NCBI GenBank assembly: GCA_965221785.1
Contig: CBDCSR010000003.1
Coordinates: 992,001 to 1,056,000 of the forward strand
DNA: 64,000 nucleotides
Origin: BD2-11 sp965221785
GTDB taxonomy: Bacteria > Gemmatimonadota > Gemmatimonadetes > Longimicrobiales > Gaopeijiaceae
Direction: 5' to 3'
Under the pieces are notes generated by a model, which worked only from the letters and a program-made list of their open reading frames with translations, was not told the origin of the DNA and ran no database searches. Below, one piece after another: positions 16,217 through 24,824 of the stretch (position 1 is the first letter of the stretch; every line of letters starts with the position of its first letter). A program made the translations under genes and the position numbers.

Positions 16217-18486
16217 CAGAAGACCTGTCCCAGAGAGAGATGGAGCTGAAGCCGGCTCAGCGACCAATCCGCGGATTCGCCGTACAGCACCGGGTGCGGA
16301 AGGATCTCGAGCCGGCCCGAACGAACGAAGTCGGGCGCGGCGGCCAGCCTTGCCTCGTCGTGATCGATGGCGGAATGGTAGGGCCGGATCCCCGACGTCA
16401 GGACGCGCTGTTCCTCGCCCCCGCTCAGCCGGTACGCCACGTCCAGTCGCAGAGGACCGATGGCGGTGAAGTAACGGACGCCCATCCCCGGGGCCCATTC
16501 GAGGCGCGCGAACTCCCGGGACCTGTCGTCGGACCAGACCTGGCCGAAGTCGAGAAACAGCGTTCCCTGCCAGTCTGCGGAGCTGAGCGGAAAGCGTACC
16601 TCGACGTTGCCCTCGAGCAGCCGGCTGCCTCCCGTGGGATTTGACGTAAAGCGGTCGTCACCGAGGGTGCGCGGATCGCAGGTGAGGTCAATGATTTGAT
16701 CCGGGGTACACGGCCCCGGGCCGCCGCCTCCGGGGTCCAGCAACGTCTCCACGTCCACGAACAGCACGCGCGGGCCCAACTGATTGTGGGCGAAGCCGCG
16801 CACCGAGGTGGCGCCCCCCGAGTAGAACCGTTTCTGCGGGTGCGCGATCTCGGAGCCGACTTCCCGGCCCAGCGCTCCAAATCCTCCGGCTCTCAGCCGT
16901 CCCCCCCTTATCCGCCCGGCCACGACCCAGCCTTCCAGGAATTCGCGGCTTCCGGATGCCTCGCCCACGGCCAGGTTGTAGGCGAAGTCGGAGCCTGTCA
17001 GGCGGGAAGCGTGCTCGATCTCGGCGATCAGCGAGTATCTGGCGGCGGAACCGATGCCCTGCTCGATCTCCTCGTGCGCGAGGCGGATTCCCACGGGCGA
17101 CAGCCAGTTGCTGCGCTGCAGCACGTCGATGCCCTCGAAGTCGCATACCAGGAAGCTGGAGCAGAAGAAGATGTCCGCCGCGTCGAGCTTCCCCGCCGTC
17201 GGCTGGAAGAAGATCGTCTGCGAGCGTCCCGGCGCACCTCCCCGGGTGACGGAGAGATCGACGCCCAGGCTCTGGCGGACGAAGAGGTCGGGCAGACTCT
17301 GTCGCTCCCAGAACAGGTTGGCGGCGAAGGTAGTGCGCAGCGAGAACAGGTGGGGCTGGGAGAACTGGGCCGACAGCGACCAGTTGTAGCGCCCGTACGG
17401 ACCGGTGCCGGCGTCGCGGCAGAGTGTGGAGTTGAGCGGCGAGTTCAGGATATTCGAGAGTCGGCCGAGGAACTGCAGGCGGCGTCCGCCTCCGGAGAAA
17501 TTCCGGCTGGTCCAGCTGGCCTCGGCGTTGACGCAGTCGGCCGTGCTCCAGCCGCCTCCCGCGCGATATCGGTGAATGTCGCCCTCGACGACCGTGACCG
17601 ATACGGGGATTACGCTGTCCGGCTGCGCGTCCAGCTCCTCCGTTACCGCGACATTGCGGAAGACCTCCATGCCGTAGAGGTTGCGCCGGGCCTCGAAAAC
17701 GAGGTCGGCGTCGTAGGTGCTGCCTTCGCGGAAGGGAATCATGCCCAGTATGACGCCCCGATCCACTCTTTCGTTTCCCTCGATGGAGATGGCTCCGAAG
17801 CGTGCCGGAGCTCCCTTGAAAACATCGAAGTTGACCCGCGCGCGGTACGGCTGCGCGGCCGGAATCAGGATGTCGAGCAGGACTTCGGCGTGGGCGTACC
17901 CGGCGTTGCGCAACCGGATGGTGAGCGAATCACGGGCTGCCCCCAGCGCCATCTGATCGAGCGGTTCTCCCGCGCCCACCGGCAGATCGTCGAGGAGACC
18001 CAGGTCGCCGGGCGGATCAAGTCCGTTGAAGGCCAGGGAATCGATGAGCACCGGCCTTCCTTCGTCGATGTGGAACGTGATCCGAACCCCGTCCCCGTTC
18101 CGGTCGAGGCTCGGTGCGATGAGCGCCTCCCGGTATCCGTGCCGATAGTAGAAGAGCCGCAGGCGCACCACGTCGCGTTCGAATTCGCGCGGACCCAGGA
18201 AACGCTCGTCGATGGCGAACGAACTCCCCGACCAGCAGAAGACGGAGAGCAGCCAATGCCGGCAGTCGGTCGACCGCGTCATGATGGAAGCACCCAGCGC
18301 GCGATCGGAGAAGACGTCGTTGCCCTCGAAGCGAAGCGTCGTCACCTCCGCCAGTTGGCCCTGGCCCGCCGCTGCGGGAACGGCGGTCGCAAGCAGGGCG
18401 GGGATGAGCGCAAGGACCGTCCGGGTGCCCGCCGGGCAACGCCCCCGCCCGGCGCCTCGCCGCTCTCGTTGCTCGCGCGGGTTCAT
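16216..18486 (-). CDS. Omp85/BamA-TamA family outer membrane assembly protein
   Basis: 756 residues using the ATG at 18486. A GTG at 18504 overlapping the previous stop as GTGA is an in-frame alternative, adding six residues. After a signal peptide (VLALIPALLATAVPAAAGQG), POTRA-type domains follow (VTTLRFEGNDVFSD, ITFHIDEGRPVLIDSLAFNG, RFGAISIEGNERVDRGVILGMIPFREG). The C-terminal half is a predicted 16-strand barrel with the family motif VRGF in ATSVRGFAHNQLGP, and the chain ends with Phe. The N-terminal POTRA holds an unusual Cys-rich insertion (CRHWLLSVFCW). The pairing with TamB favours a TamA role; BamA is possible but would normally be encoded elsewhere. Confidence 0.88.
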   Translation of the reverse strand: MNPREQRERRGAGRGRCPAGTRTVLALIPALLATAVPAAAGQGQLAEVTTLRFEGNDVFSDRALGASIMTRSTDCRHWLLSVFCWSGSSFAIDERFLGPREFERDVVRLRLFYYRHGYREALIAPSLDRNGDGVRITFHIDEGRPVLIDSLAFNGLDPPGDLGLLDDLPVGAGEPLDQMALGAARDSLTIRLRNAGYAHAEVLLDILIPAAQPYRARVNFDVFKGAPARFGAISIEGNERVDRGVILGMIPFREGSTYDADLVFEARRNLYGMEVFRNVAVTEELDAQPDSVIPVSVTVVEGDIHRYRAGGGWSTADCVNAEASWTSRNFSGGGRRLQFLGRLSNILNSPLNSTLCRDAGTGPYGRYNWSLSAQFSQPHLFSLRTTFAANLFWERQSLPDLFVRQSLGVDLSVTRGGAPGRSQTIFFQPTAGKLDAADIFFCSSFLVCDFEGIDVLQRSNWLSPVGIRLAHEEIEQGIGSAARYSLIAEIEHASRLTGSDFAYNLAVGEASGSREFLEGWVVAGRIRGGRLRAGGFGALGREVGSEIAHPQKRFYSGGATSVRGFAHNQLGPRVLFVDVETLLDPGGGGPGPCTPDQIIDLTCDPRTLGDDRFTSNPTGGSRLLEGNVEVRFPLSSADWQGTLFLDFGQVWSDDRSREFARLEWAPGMGVRYFTAIGPLRLDVAYRLSGGEEQRVLTSGIRPYHSAIDHDEARLAAAPDFVRSGRLEILPHPVLYGESADWSLSRLQLHLSLGQVF

Positions 18487-18500
18487 CCACGGGCTGCCGG

Positions 18501-19370
18501 TCACGCGCTGCTCGCGGTACCTGGCGGCGGTGGGTGCGCGAAGTCGTGGCGGGGGAACGTCTCGGGCGCGGCCGGCTGGAAGCCGTCCGCCGAGGAAGAG
18601 CGCAGATACCGGGTCACCGCGATCCTGTCGTTCGTCACCCGCACCAGGTTGCAGCTGTTCCTGCCCTTCTCTCTTCCGCGCCCCCGGTCGGAAGCCGTGG
18701 TGCCGCTGCACACCAGCAGCACTGGAGAATCCGCCTCCCCCGGTCCGTTCGGAACGCCCACCGAGATGAAGGCGCGATGAAGGTGGCCGAAGAGCACCAG
18801 CTCCACGCCCATCCCGGCCAGCCGGTCGACGATGTGGCGGGCGCGGGGGAGCGCGGCGATGCGATCCCCGCCGGGTGCTCCGACCAGGGCGTGATGCACC
18901 ACCAGCGCGCGCAGGCCCCCGTTGCCGGCCCGGGCGAACGCCGCCGCCGCGCGTTCCAGCTGCTCGTCGGCCACGTTGCCGTTCACGATGGTGCGGTCGG
19001 GTGTGGTGGTGTTGAGCGCGACCACGACCGCTCCGCCGAGGTCGTGTGCGCTGTCGAGTTCGTCCGCGATCCAGCGCCGGTAGTTGCGGAAAGGAGCGGA
19101 GGCGCGCTCCCAGAGGCGGTACAGGGGTACGTCGTGGTTGCCGGGCGTGACCACCAGCGGGACCCGGGGAAGGCGCTTCAGGTACGCGGCGGCGGCCTCG
19201 TATTCACGGTTCTTGGCGCGCTGCGTGAAGTCCCCCGAGAGCGCGATCAGGTCGGGCGAGACGGAGTGCGCCAGCGTGAGGAAGTCCGTGGCTGCCGCAG
19301 GCGCGTGCGGTCGCCCGAAGTGCAGGTCCGAGCCGTGAAGGATGGTGAAAACACGGTCGGGATCGCTCAC
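18501..19370 (-). CDS. Calcineurin-like metallophosphoesterase
   Basis: 289 residues from a GTG at 19370 that overlaps the lgt stop as GTGA. Metallophosphoesterase motifs appear in order: GSDLHFG (13-19), SGDFTQR (45-51), GNHD (77-80), VVHH, and GHLHRA. These supply the His, Asp and Asn ligands of a binuclear metal centre. The sequence is close to the CpdA/Icc-like class of cyclic-nucleotide or small-phosphodiester hydrolases. Lipid-A-type LpxH is an alternative given the envelope neighbours, though the length and motif spacing fit CpdA-like enzymes better. The substrate is not determined. Confidence 0.85.
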   Translation of the reverse strand: MSDPDRVFTILHGSDLHFGRPHAPAAATDFLTLAHSVSPDLIALSGDFTQRAKNREYEAAAAYLKRLPRVPLVVTPGNHDVPLYRLWERASAPFRNYRRWIADELDSAHDLGGAVVVALNTTTPDRTIVNGNVADEQLERAAAAFARAGNGGLRALVVHHALVGAPGGDRIAALPRARHIVDRLAGMGVELVLFGHLHRAFISVGVPNGPGEADSPVLLVCSGTTASDRGRGREKGRNSCNLVRVTNDRIAVTRYLRSSSADGFQPAAPETFPRHDFAHPPPPGTASSA

Positions 19371-20227
19371 GGCGCCCTCGCCTTCTTCGGGCGCGACCCT
19401 CCCTTCCGGGACGCGAGGCGGACCATCGCGGTCACCGCCGCCGCGATCAGCAGGAGGCTGATGACCTGCGCGATGGTCAGGTTGCCCAGAAAGCGGTCGT
19501 CCTTGGCGCGTACGAACTCGACCAGGAAACGGGCCGCCGAGGCCAGCGCCAGCCAAAGCCCAAACACCCAGCCGGGAGGATGTTTGCTGTGCCGGAGACG
19601 CCAGACGATCGCGAAGATCACCAGCGCCATGGCGATCTCGTACAGCTGCGTGGGATGTACCGGCACGATCTGTCCGTAGGTCTCAACCAGCGCCGGATCC
19701 ACCTCGATGCCGAAGCGGGCCAGGTTGTCCACTGAACTGGGGGGCGAGCCCTCCGGAAAGCGGATTCCCACCCAGGAGGCCGTCGGGCGGCCGTAGTCGT
19801 CTCCGACCAGGAAGCATCCGAGTCGCCCCACCGCGTACGCCATCGCCATGGCCGGGGCGGTCAGATCGAGCGTCTGGCGCACGGGCAGATGGAGCCGCTT
19901 CATCTGGTACAGGACCGCCACGGTTCCGCCGAGGAAGCCCCCGTACCACACCAGCCCGCCGCGGGCGAAGAGGAAGCGCGGATTCTCGATGAGACTCGGG
20001 AAGTTGAGGAAGACGTAGTAGAGCTTGGCTCCGACGATTCCCCCGATCACAGCGGCGAACACGAGGTCCCAGGCGCGGTCGGGATGGATGCCGGTCTCGC
20101 TCATGCGGGCGCGCAGCAGGTAGCCGGCCGCCAGGAAGGCGAGAAAGAGCATGACGCCGAAGGAGGTGACCGGCTCTCCGCCGAGCAGCGGCACCCACTC
20201 GGGAAAGCGAAACAGGATTGGATACAC
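19367..20227 (-). CDS. lgt: Prolipoprotein diacylglyceryl transferase
   Basis: Inner-membrane enzyme that transfers diacylglycerol to the lipobox cysteine of prolipoproteins. 286 residues from the GTG at 20227. About seven membrane segments are visible. The signature GRLGCFLVGDDYGRP corresponds to the family motif G-R-x-G-N-F-x-N, with Cys in place of the usual Asn. Other conserved parts are GGLVWYGGFLGG, the essential-His region near the N-terminus is less clear, and VHPTQLYE matches the C-terminal motif. The lipobox proteins in this window (39546, 42423, 50646) would be its substrates. It overlaps the metallophosphoesterase start by four bases. Confidence 0.95.
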   Translation of the reverse strand: MYPILFRFPEWVPLLGGEPVTSFGVMLFLAFLAAGYLLRARMSETGIHPDRAWDLVFAAVIGGIVGAKLYYVFLNFPSLIENPRFLFARGGLVWYGGFLGGTVAVLYQMKRLHLPVRQTLDLTAPAMAMAYAVGRLGCFLVGDDYGRPTASWVGIRFPEGSPPSSVDNLARFGIEVDPALVETYGQIVPVHPTQLYEIAMALVIFAIVWRLRHSKHPPGWVFGLWLALASAARFLVEFVRAKDDRFLGNLTIAQVISLLLIAAAVTAMVRLASRKGGSRPKKARAP

Positions 20228-20262
20228 GGTTCCCCAGGGGGTTCAGGGTGGCGGGGCGGGCG

Positions 20263-21306
20263 TCATTCGCGCAGCCCCGGGAACGGGAGCGAGGCGTCGG
20301 CCGAGAGATCCAGGTCCGAGCTCTCTCCCAGGCCCAGGCGAAAGGCGGCCGCACGCGCGACCATGGCGCCGTTGTCCACCGACAACCGGGGAGTCGCGTG
20401 AAGGACCTCGACCTCGGGGGGATGCCGCCGGCGCAACTCCCTGCGCAAGGCACTGTTGGCCGACACGCCCCCGGCCACCAGGATCCTGTCGGTGCCCGTG
20501 CGCTCCACCGCCTGCGCCGCGCGCGTCGCGAGGACGTCGTTGACCGCGGCCTGAAAGGACGCGGCTACGTGGGCGCGTTCGGCGTCGAGGCCGCCGTTGG
20601 CTTCGAGTTCGGCAACCTGGGTCGCGACGGCGGTCTTGAGCCCGCTGAAGGAGAAGTCCAGCGCCTTCTTCGCGTCCGGTTTTCCGGAGGATGCGAGCAG
20701 CGGCCGTGGGAAGGAGAACCGGCCCGGGTCCCCCTCGGTCGCAAGCGCCTCGAGCGGAGCTCCTCCCGGATAGGGCAGCCCGAGCAGGCGCGCCACCTTG
20801 TCGAACGCTTCGCCGGCCGCGTCGTCGCGGGTCCGTCCCAGCAGTTGATACTTGCCCCAGGCGGTGGCGTGGAGGAGCAGGGTGTGTCCCCCGGAGACCA
20901 GAAGCGCCACGAAGGGTGGCTCCGCGGCAGGATCCTCGATGTGGGGGGCGAACAGGTGGGCCTCCATGTGGTGCACGCCCACGATGGGGACCCCTGAGGC
21001 GTAGGCGGCCGCCTTCGCCCAGCACACCCCCACCAGCAGGGCTCCGATCAGCCCGGGGCCGGCTGTGACGCCGATGCCGTCGAGCTCCGCCAGCATGCAT
21101 CCGGCGTCGTCCAGCGCACGGCCCACGACATCGTCCACCACCTGCAGATGAGCCCGCGCGGCGAGCTCCGGAACCACGCCGCCGTATACGGCGTGCATGT
21201 CCTGGGAGAGGATCACGTGCCCGCGCAGATCGTGCGCGCCATGAAGCACGGCCGCGGAAGTCTCGTCGCAACTGGTCTCGATGCCGAGAACGAGGAGATC
21301 GCTCAC
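20263..21306 (-). CDS. tsaD: tRNA N6-adenosine threonylcarbamoyltransferase TsaD
   Basis: Transfers the threonylcarbamoyl group to A37 of ANN-decoding tRNAs, with TsaB and TsaE. 347 residues from a GTG at 21306 that overlaps the YbbR gene stop as GTGA. It starts with the ASKHA fold motif VLGIETSCDETSAAV (6-20). Metal ligands are His113 and His117 in VHHMEAH. The nucleotide loop SGGHTLL and the C-terminal VAGGVSANSALR are intact. TsaB and TsaE are not in the window. It sits in the same coupled run as lgt and the TlpA gene. Confidence 0.96.
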   Translation of the reverse strand: MSDLLVLGIETSCDETSAAVLHGAHDLRGHVILSQDMHAVYGGVVPELAARAHLQVVDDVVGRALDDAGCMLAELDGIGVTAGPGLIGALLVGVCWAKAAAYASGVPIVGVHHMEAHLFAPHIEDPAAEPPFVALLVSGGHTLLLHATAWGKYQLLGRTRDDAAGEAFDKVARLLGLPYPGGAPLEALATEGDPGRFSFPRPLLASSGKPDAKKALDFSFSGLKTAVATQVAELEANGGLDAERAHVAASFQAAVNDVLATRAAQAVERTGTDRILVAGGVSANSALRRELRRRHPPEVEVLHATPRLSVDNGAMVARAAAFRLGLGESSDLDLSADASLPFPGLRE

Positions 21307-22046
21307 CGCCCCTCGGACCCCTCTCTGCCGGCCAGCTCGACCCGCACCTCGACCGTGTCCGGCGAGAAGCTGATCAACTCGCCCGAAATGCCGTTGCCGA
21401 CCCCGACGCGAACCACCTGCGACCCGGCAATGCGCGACAGGTCCACGGGATCGAGGCGGATCGTGCGCAGCTCCGCGACCCGGCTTGCCGGCCCGATCAC
21501 GCGAATGGACGCGGGGGAGGCGGTGGGAGGAGCGACCAGCGTCAACTCGTCACGCGGCACGCCGACCAGGGTGGGGGCCACGGGCACCTCCACGGCCACC
21601 ATGGGTTCGAAGGCGATGGCGACCGCGGCAGGCTCCACGGCCTCGACGACCACTCCCTCGATGCCCTGCAGGCGCACCCAGTTGCGATCGATCACGAGGG
21701 ACGTGTCGGCGGAGCCCACCGCATCCACCGGGACCATGATCGAGGGCTGGTTTCCGGCAAGACGCAGGAGTTGCCGGGCCGTGCCCGCAAGCCGAACCGT
21801 CGCGCTGGAGGGCGCCGGGGTGCCCGCGACCGCCCACTGGGGATCGTTCAGTTGCACGCGCACCGGCACGCCGTCGAACGCCCGGCGCTCCGGCTGCTCC
21901 ATCTGCACCACTACCCAGAGGACGACGGCGAGTGCGAGCGCGGCAAGCATCGGAGTCGAGTTGCGTCCCGACTCGGATGCCTGCCATGGCAGCTTCAGCT
22001 TGCCAGCAGCCTCTGGATCAATTCGAGGTTTTCCGGGGAATCCCAC
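21303..22046 (-). CDS. YbbR/CdaR-domain membrane protein
   Basis: 247 residues if the GTG at 22046 is used, which has GGGAG upstream but overlaps the TlpA gene by 52 bases. An ATG at 21950 would remove the overlap and start directly at the membrane segment. That segment (LAALALAVVLWVVVQ) is followed by an extracytoplasmic region with YbbR repeats: FDGVPVRVQL, VAVEVPVAPTLVGVP and VEVRVELAG mark repeat boundaries. In other bacteria YbbR proteins (CdaR) regulate the diadenylate cyclase CdaA encoded next door. No cyclase gene is adjacent here, so the role is open. Confidence 0.8.
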   Translation of the reverse strand: MGFPGKPRIDPEAAGKLKLPWQASESGRNSTPMLAALALAVVLWVVVQMEQPERRAFDGVPVRVQLNDPQWAVAGTPAPSSATVRLAGTARQLLRLAGNQPSIMVPVDAVGSADTSLVIDRNWVRLQGIEGVVVEAVEPAAVAIAFEPMVAVEVPVAPTLVGVPRDELTLVAPPTASPASIRVIGPASRVAELRTIRLDPVDLSRIAGSQVVRVGVGNGISGELISFSPDTVEVRVELAGREGSEGR

Positions 22047-22552
22047 TCGGTTGCTCCCGCGATCTTCTTGTAGATGACCCCGTCCTTGCCGATCAGGAAG
22101 GACTCGGGGACCCCAGTGGTTCGATAGGTCCGCCGGATCCGTCCGGAGGCGTCGTGCAGGATCTGGAAGGTGAGCCCGTGCTCCTGAGCGAAGCGCGCCA
22201 CGTCGCCGCCGATATTGCCCGCCTCATCGGGCTCACCCGGGGCCGCGTCCACGCTTACCGCGAGGATGTCGAACGGATCGTCGTCGAGTTGCTCGTAAAG
22301 GCGCTGCATCGAGGGCATCTCCACGATGCAGGGGCCGCACCAGGTGGCCCAGATGTTGACCAGAACAACCCGGCCGCGGTGGTCCTCGAGGGAAACGGGG
22401 TTTCCCCGGAGGTCGGAGATCGTGAAGGCCGGTGCGTCGGCGCCCAGGCCGACGGGCTGAAACCGTCCCCGGCCCGCCCAGGCCATGAGGACGAGGGCGC
22501 CAGCCCCCAGCACGGCCACCAGATACGGAATGCGCGAAGGTCTGTGAGTCAT
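21995..22552 (-). CDS. TlpA/ResA-type membrane-anchored thiol-disulfide oxidoreductase
   Basis: 185 residues from the ATG at 22552, preceded by GAGAGG. A single N-terminal membrane anchor (YLVAVLGAGALVLMAWAG) exports a thioredoxin domain. The active site is WCGPC with Cys72 and Cys75, and the cis-proline loop is TGVPESFLIGKDG. TlpA/ResA proteins reduce disulfides outside the cytoplasmic membrane, often apocytochrome c haem sites. That would fit the c-type cytochromes at 3545 and 42423. It is first in a long coupled run with the YbbR protein, tsaD, lgt and the envelope genes. Confidence 0.92.
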   Translation of the reverse strand: MTHRPSRIPYLVAVLGAGALVLMAWAGRGRFQPVGLGADAPAFTISDLRGNPVSLEDHRGRVVLVNIWATWCGPCIVEMPSMQRLYEQLDDDPFDILAVSVDAAPGEPDEAGNIGGDVARFAQEHGLTFQILHDASGRIRRTYRTTGVPESFLIGKDGVIYKKIAGATEWDSPENLELIQRLLAS

Positions 22553-22616
22553 GTCGACGGCCTCTCGAAACCAGCGGATCGAACCTGTAACAGTATCACC
22601 CTTATCATGTTCGCAC

Positions 22617-23501
22617 TCATGGTGATTGTTCCTGCGCCCCGGTGGTGTCGGTCCGGGGGAGCTCGACCGGCAGCAGCGCGCGATCGCCGATCACCAGCCG
22701 CACCTCGGACCCCACCTCCACGGTGCTTGCCGGGGGCGGATCCTGCTCGATCACCACGCCCGGGTCCGTTCCCACAAGCGCGTCCAGTTCGATCTCGGTG
22801 ACGAAGAGCCCGAGGGAATCGAGCAGGAGGAAGGCTTCCTCCTCGCTCTGCCCGAGCAGGAGCGGCATCTCCACCACCGGAGGCCCCAGGCTGATCGCGA
22901 GCCGCACTTCGAAAGGCAGGGTCACGCCCGTGCCCGCCTCCGGTTCCATGCCGACCACTTCGCCGGCGGGCTCCGCGTCCTCCACGGAGTCCACGGCGAC
23001 CGAGAAGCCGTTCGCTCCGAGGAGGACGCGCGCCCGCTGCTCGTGTTGGCCGATCATGTCGGGAACGGCGCGGTGCTCCGGGCCCAGGCTGATGGCGAAT
23101 TCAATGGGCGCTCCCGGAAGGGCGAGCTGGCCGGGCAGCGGGCTCTGACCCAGGATGGAGCCGGTGACGGCGGAGGGGTGGTACATGGAGTCGACTGCGC
23201 CGAGCGCGAGCCCCGCCATGTCCGCGCGCCCGACGGCGTCCTCGAGGTCGAGTCCGATCAGATCGGGCACGCCCAGCAGATCCGGAGGCGGAGCGGGCAC
23301 GGTGAATACGACCCGGGTGGCGACCACGTAGCCGAGCCCGAACATCATGGCCACCAGAACCGTGCCGCCCAGCACGCGCCGGAAGATGCCGGCCGGACGC
23401 CTTCGCCGGCGACTCGGGCGTCTCTTCTTTCCCGTGGAACGCCGTTTGCGCCGTTTGCGCCGGGCCGGCCTGCGCCGCCCGATCGAGCTTCCCAGCCTCA
23501 T
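22617..23501 (-). CDS. PASTA-domain membrane protein without kinase
   Basis: 294 residues from the ATG at 23501, overlapping the rsmB stop as ATGA. Residues 7-42 are almost entirely Arg and Lys. A membrane helix follows at about 43-66 (VLGGTVLVAMMFGLGYVV). The rest comprises three PASTA repeats, beginning at GVPDLIGLD (near 77), AVPDMIGQH and EMPLLLGQS, each ending in the typical V-x-L-x-I/A-S-L-G or V-x-L-V-I-G strand. PASTA domains usually bind peptidoglycan or penicillin at the ends of Ser/Thr kinases and PBPs. Here neither partner domain is present, so it may act as a cell-wall sensor or scaffold. Confidence 0.85.
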   Translation of the reverse strand: MRLGSSIGRRRPARRKRRKRRSTGKKRRPSRRRRRPAGIFRRVLGGTVLVAMMFGLGYVVATRVVFTVPAPPPDLLGVPDLIGLDLEDAVGRADMAGLALGAVDSMYHPSAVTGSILGQSPLPGQLALPGAPIEFAISLGPEHRAVPDMIGQHEQRARVLLGANGFSVAVDSVEDAEPAGEVVGMEPEAGTGVTLPFEVRLAISLGPPVVEMPLLLGQSEEEAFLLLDSLGLFVTEIELDALVGTDPGVVIEQDPPPASTVEVGSEVRLVIGDRALLPVELPRTDTTGAQEQSP

Positions 23502-24808
23502 CGGACTCTCCGCATGCGCGCCGCGAAGGCGCCGTCGAAACCGGTGCTCTGCGGCAGGACGCGCAGATGGCCGCGGTCGTCCAGAACGCGCGGATCCAGG
23601 TCTCCGGGAGCATCCAGGCGGAAGTCGGGGTGCCGGGTCAGGAATCCCTCCACGATTTCGTCGTTTTCTTCTGGCTCCAATGTACACGTGGAGTACACCA
23701 GAAGTCCCCCCGCGGGAACGGCACGGGATGCGCCCGCCAGGAGCCGGGACTGGACGCCGGCCAGGGTCGCGGGATCCGCCTCGGTCAGGCGCCATCTGGC
23801 GTCGGGGCGGCGAGCCAGGGTGCCCGTGCCGCTGCACGGCGCGTCCACCAGGACGAGGTCGGCCCGGCGCACGGGTGCGGAGCCCGCGTCCGCGACCACA
23901 GCGCCCACGCGGGCTCCGAGGCGCGAGGCGGCCGCGGTCACGAGCTTCAGGCGCGGCGGGGAAGGGTCGGCTGCGAGTACGTACCTGGCGCGTTCCGAGA
24001 GCACCAGCGCCTTGCCCCCGGGTGCGGCGCACAGGTCGGCCACCAGCGCGCCGGGAGGCGGGTCGGCGTAGCGCGCCACCAGCGCGGCGCCGGGGTCCTG
24101 GATGACGCCGGGAACGGCGCTGAGCACGCGCGCCGGGTCGGTACCGGCCGCGAGACGCAGGCAACCGGAGCCGAGCCCGGCTGCGGCTGCGGTCAGGCCG
24201 GCGACCCGCAGCCGGTCGAGGGCGGGCTCGAGCTCGATGCCCACAGGACGGAAAAAGAGCCCCGGCACACCGTTGTCATGTCGAAGGAGCGCCTCGGTGG
24301 CGGTGGCCCCCCAGCGCGCCAGCCAGCGTCGCACCAGCCACCGGGGATGGGAGTGCCAATGCGTGAGGTGGCCCTCCGGGTCGCTCTCGCGGCAGGGGAA
24401 GGCGTCCGCGGGCGATCCCGCGCGCGCCGAGGCGCGCAGGACGGCGTTGATCAGTCCTGCAGCCCTTCCCGCGCCGGCCGCGCGCGCGAGTTCCACCGTG
24501 GACGACACCGCCGCATACCCGGGTACGCCCTCCATGTAGTGCAGCTGGTACGCGCCCATGCGCAGCAGGTCGAGGACCGCCGGATCGAGCCGCTCGATCC
24601 TCCGGCGCGCGTGCACCGCGATCGTGTAGTCGAGGCGACCGCGCAGCCGTGCCACCCCGTAGACGAGGGCGTGCACCCAGTGCCGGTCGCGGGGCGAAAG
24701 GGCGCCCGCGCGCGTGTCCAGAGCGCGGTCAAGGCGCTGACCCCGGGTGCAGGCGCCGAGCACCCGGAAGGCGACCCTTCTTGCATCGCGCGATCCGCCC
24801 GCGCCCAT
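23498..24808 (-). CDS. rsmB: 16S rRNA (cytosine967-C5)-methyltransferase RsmB
   Basis: SAM-dependent RNA methyltransferase. 436 residues. The N-terminal 130 residues form a NusB-like RNA-binding domain. The catalytic domain has the SAM loop LCAAPGGK (259-266), motif IV DAPCSGTG with Cys325, and motif VI YSTCTLEPE with Cys375. In this family the motif VI cysteine attacks C6 of the base and the motif IV cysteine releases the product. Length and motifs match RsmB/Sun. It lies 16 bases downstream of thiG and overlaps the PASTA gene. In other bacteria it often sits beside def and fmt, which are encoded a little upstream in the same run. Confidence 0.93.
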   Translation of the reverse strand: MGAGGSRDARRVAFRVLGACTRGQRLDRALDTRAGALSPRDRHWVHALVYGVARLRGRLDYTIAVHARRRIERLDPAVLDLLRMGAYQLHYMEGVPGYAAVSSTVELARAAGAGRAAGLINAVLRASARAGSPADAFPCRESDPEGHLTHWHSHPRWLVRRWLARWGATATEALLRHDNGVPGLFFRPVGIELEPALDRLRVAGLTAAAAGLGSGCLRLAAGTDPARVLSAVPGVIQDPGAALVARYADPPPGALVADLCAAPGGKALVLSERARYVLAADPSPPRLKLVTAAASRLGARVGAVVADAGSAPVRRADLVLVDAPCSGTGTLARRPDARWRLTEADPATLAGVQSRLLAGASRAVPAGGLLVYSTCTLEPEENDEIVEGFLTRHPDFRLDAPGDLDPRVLDDRGHLRVLPQSTGFDGAFAARMRRVR

Positions 24809-24824
24809 TCGCCGCCCGCGCGTG

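Noticed and set aside
22569..22590. GTTCGATC-like T-loop sequence suggesting a tRNA
   Set aside because: On the minus strand the flanking bases do not pair into a T stem and no acceptor or anticodon stem can be built around it.
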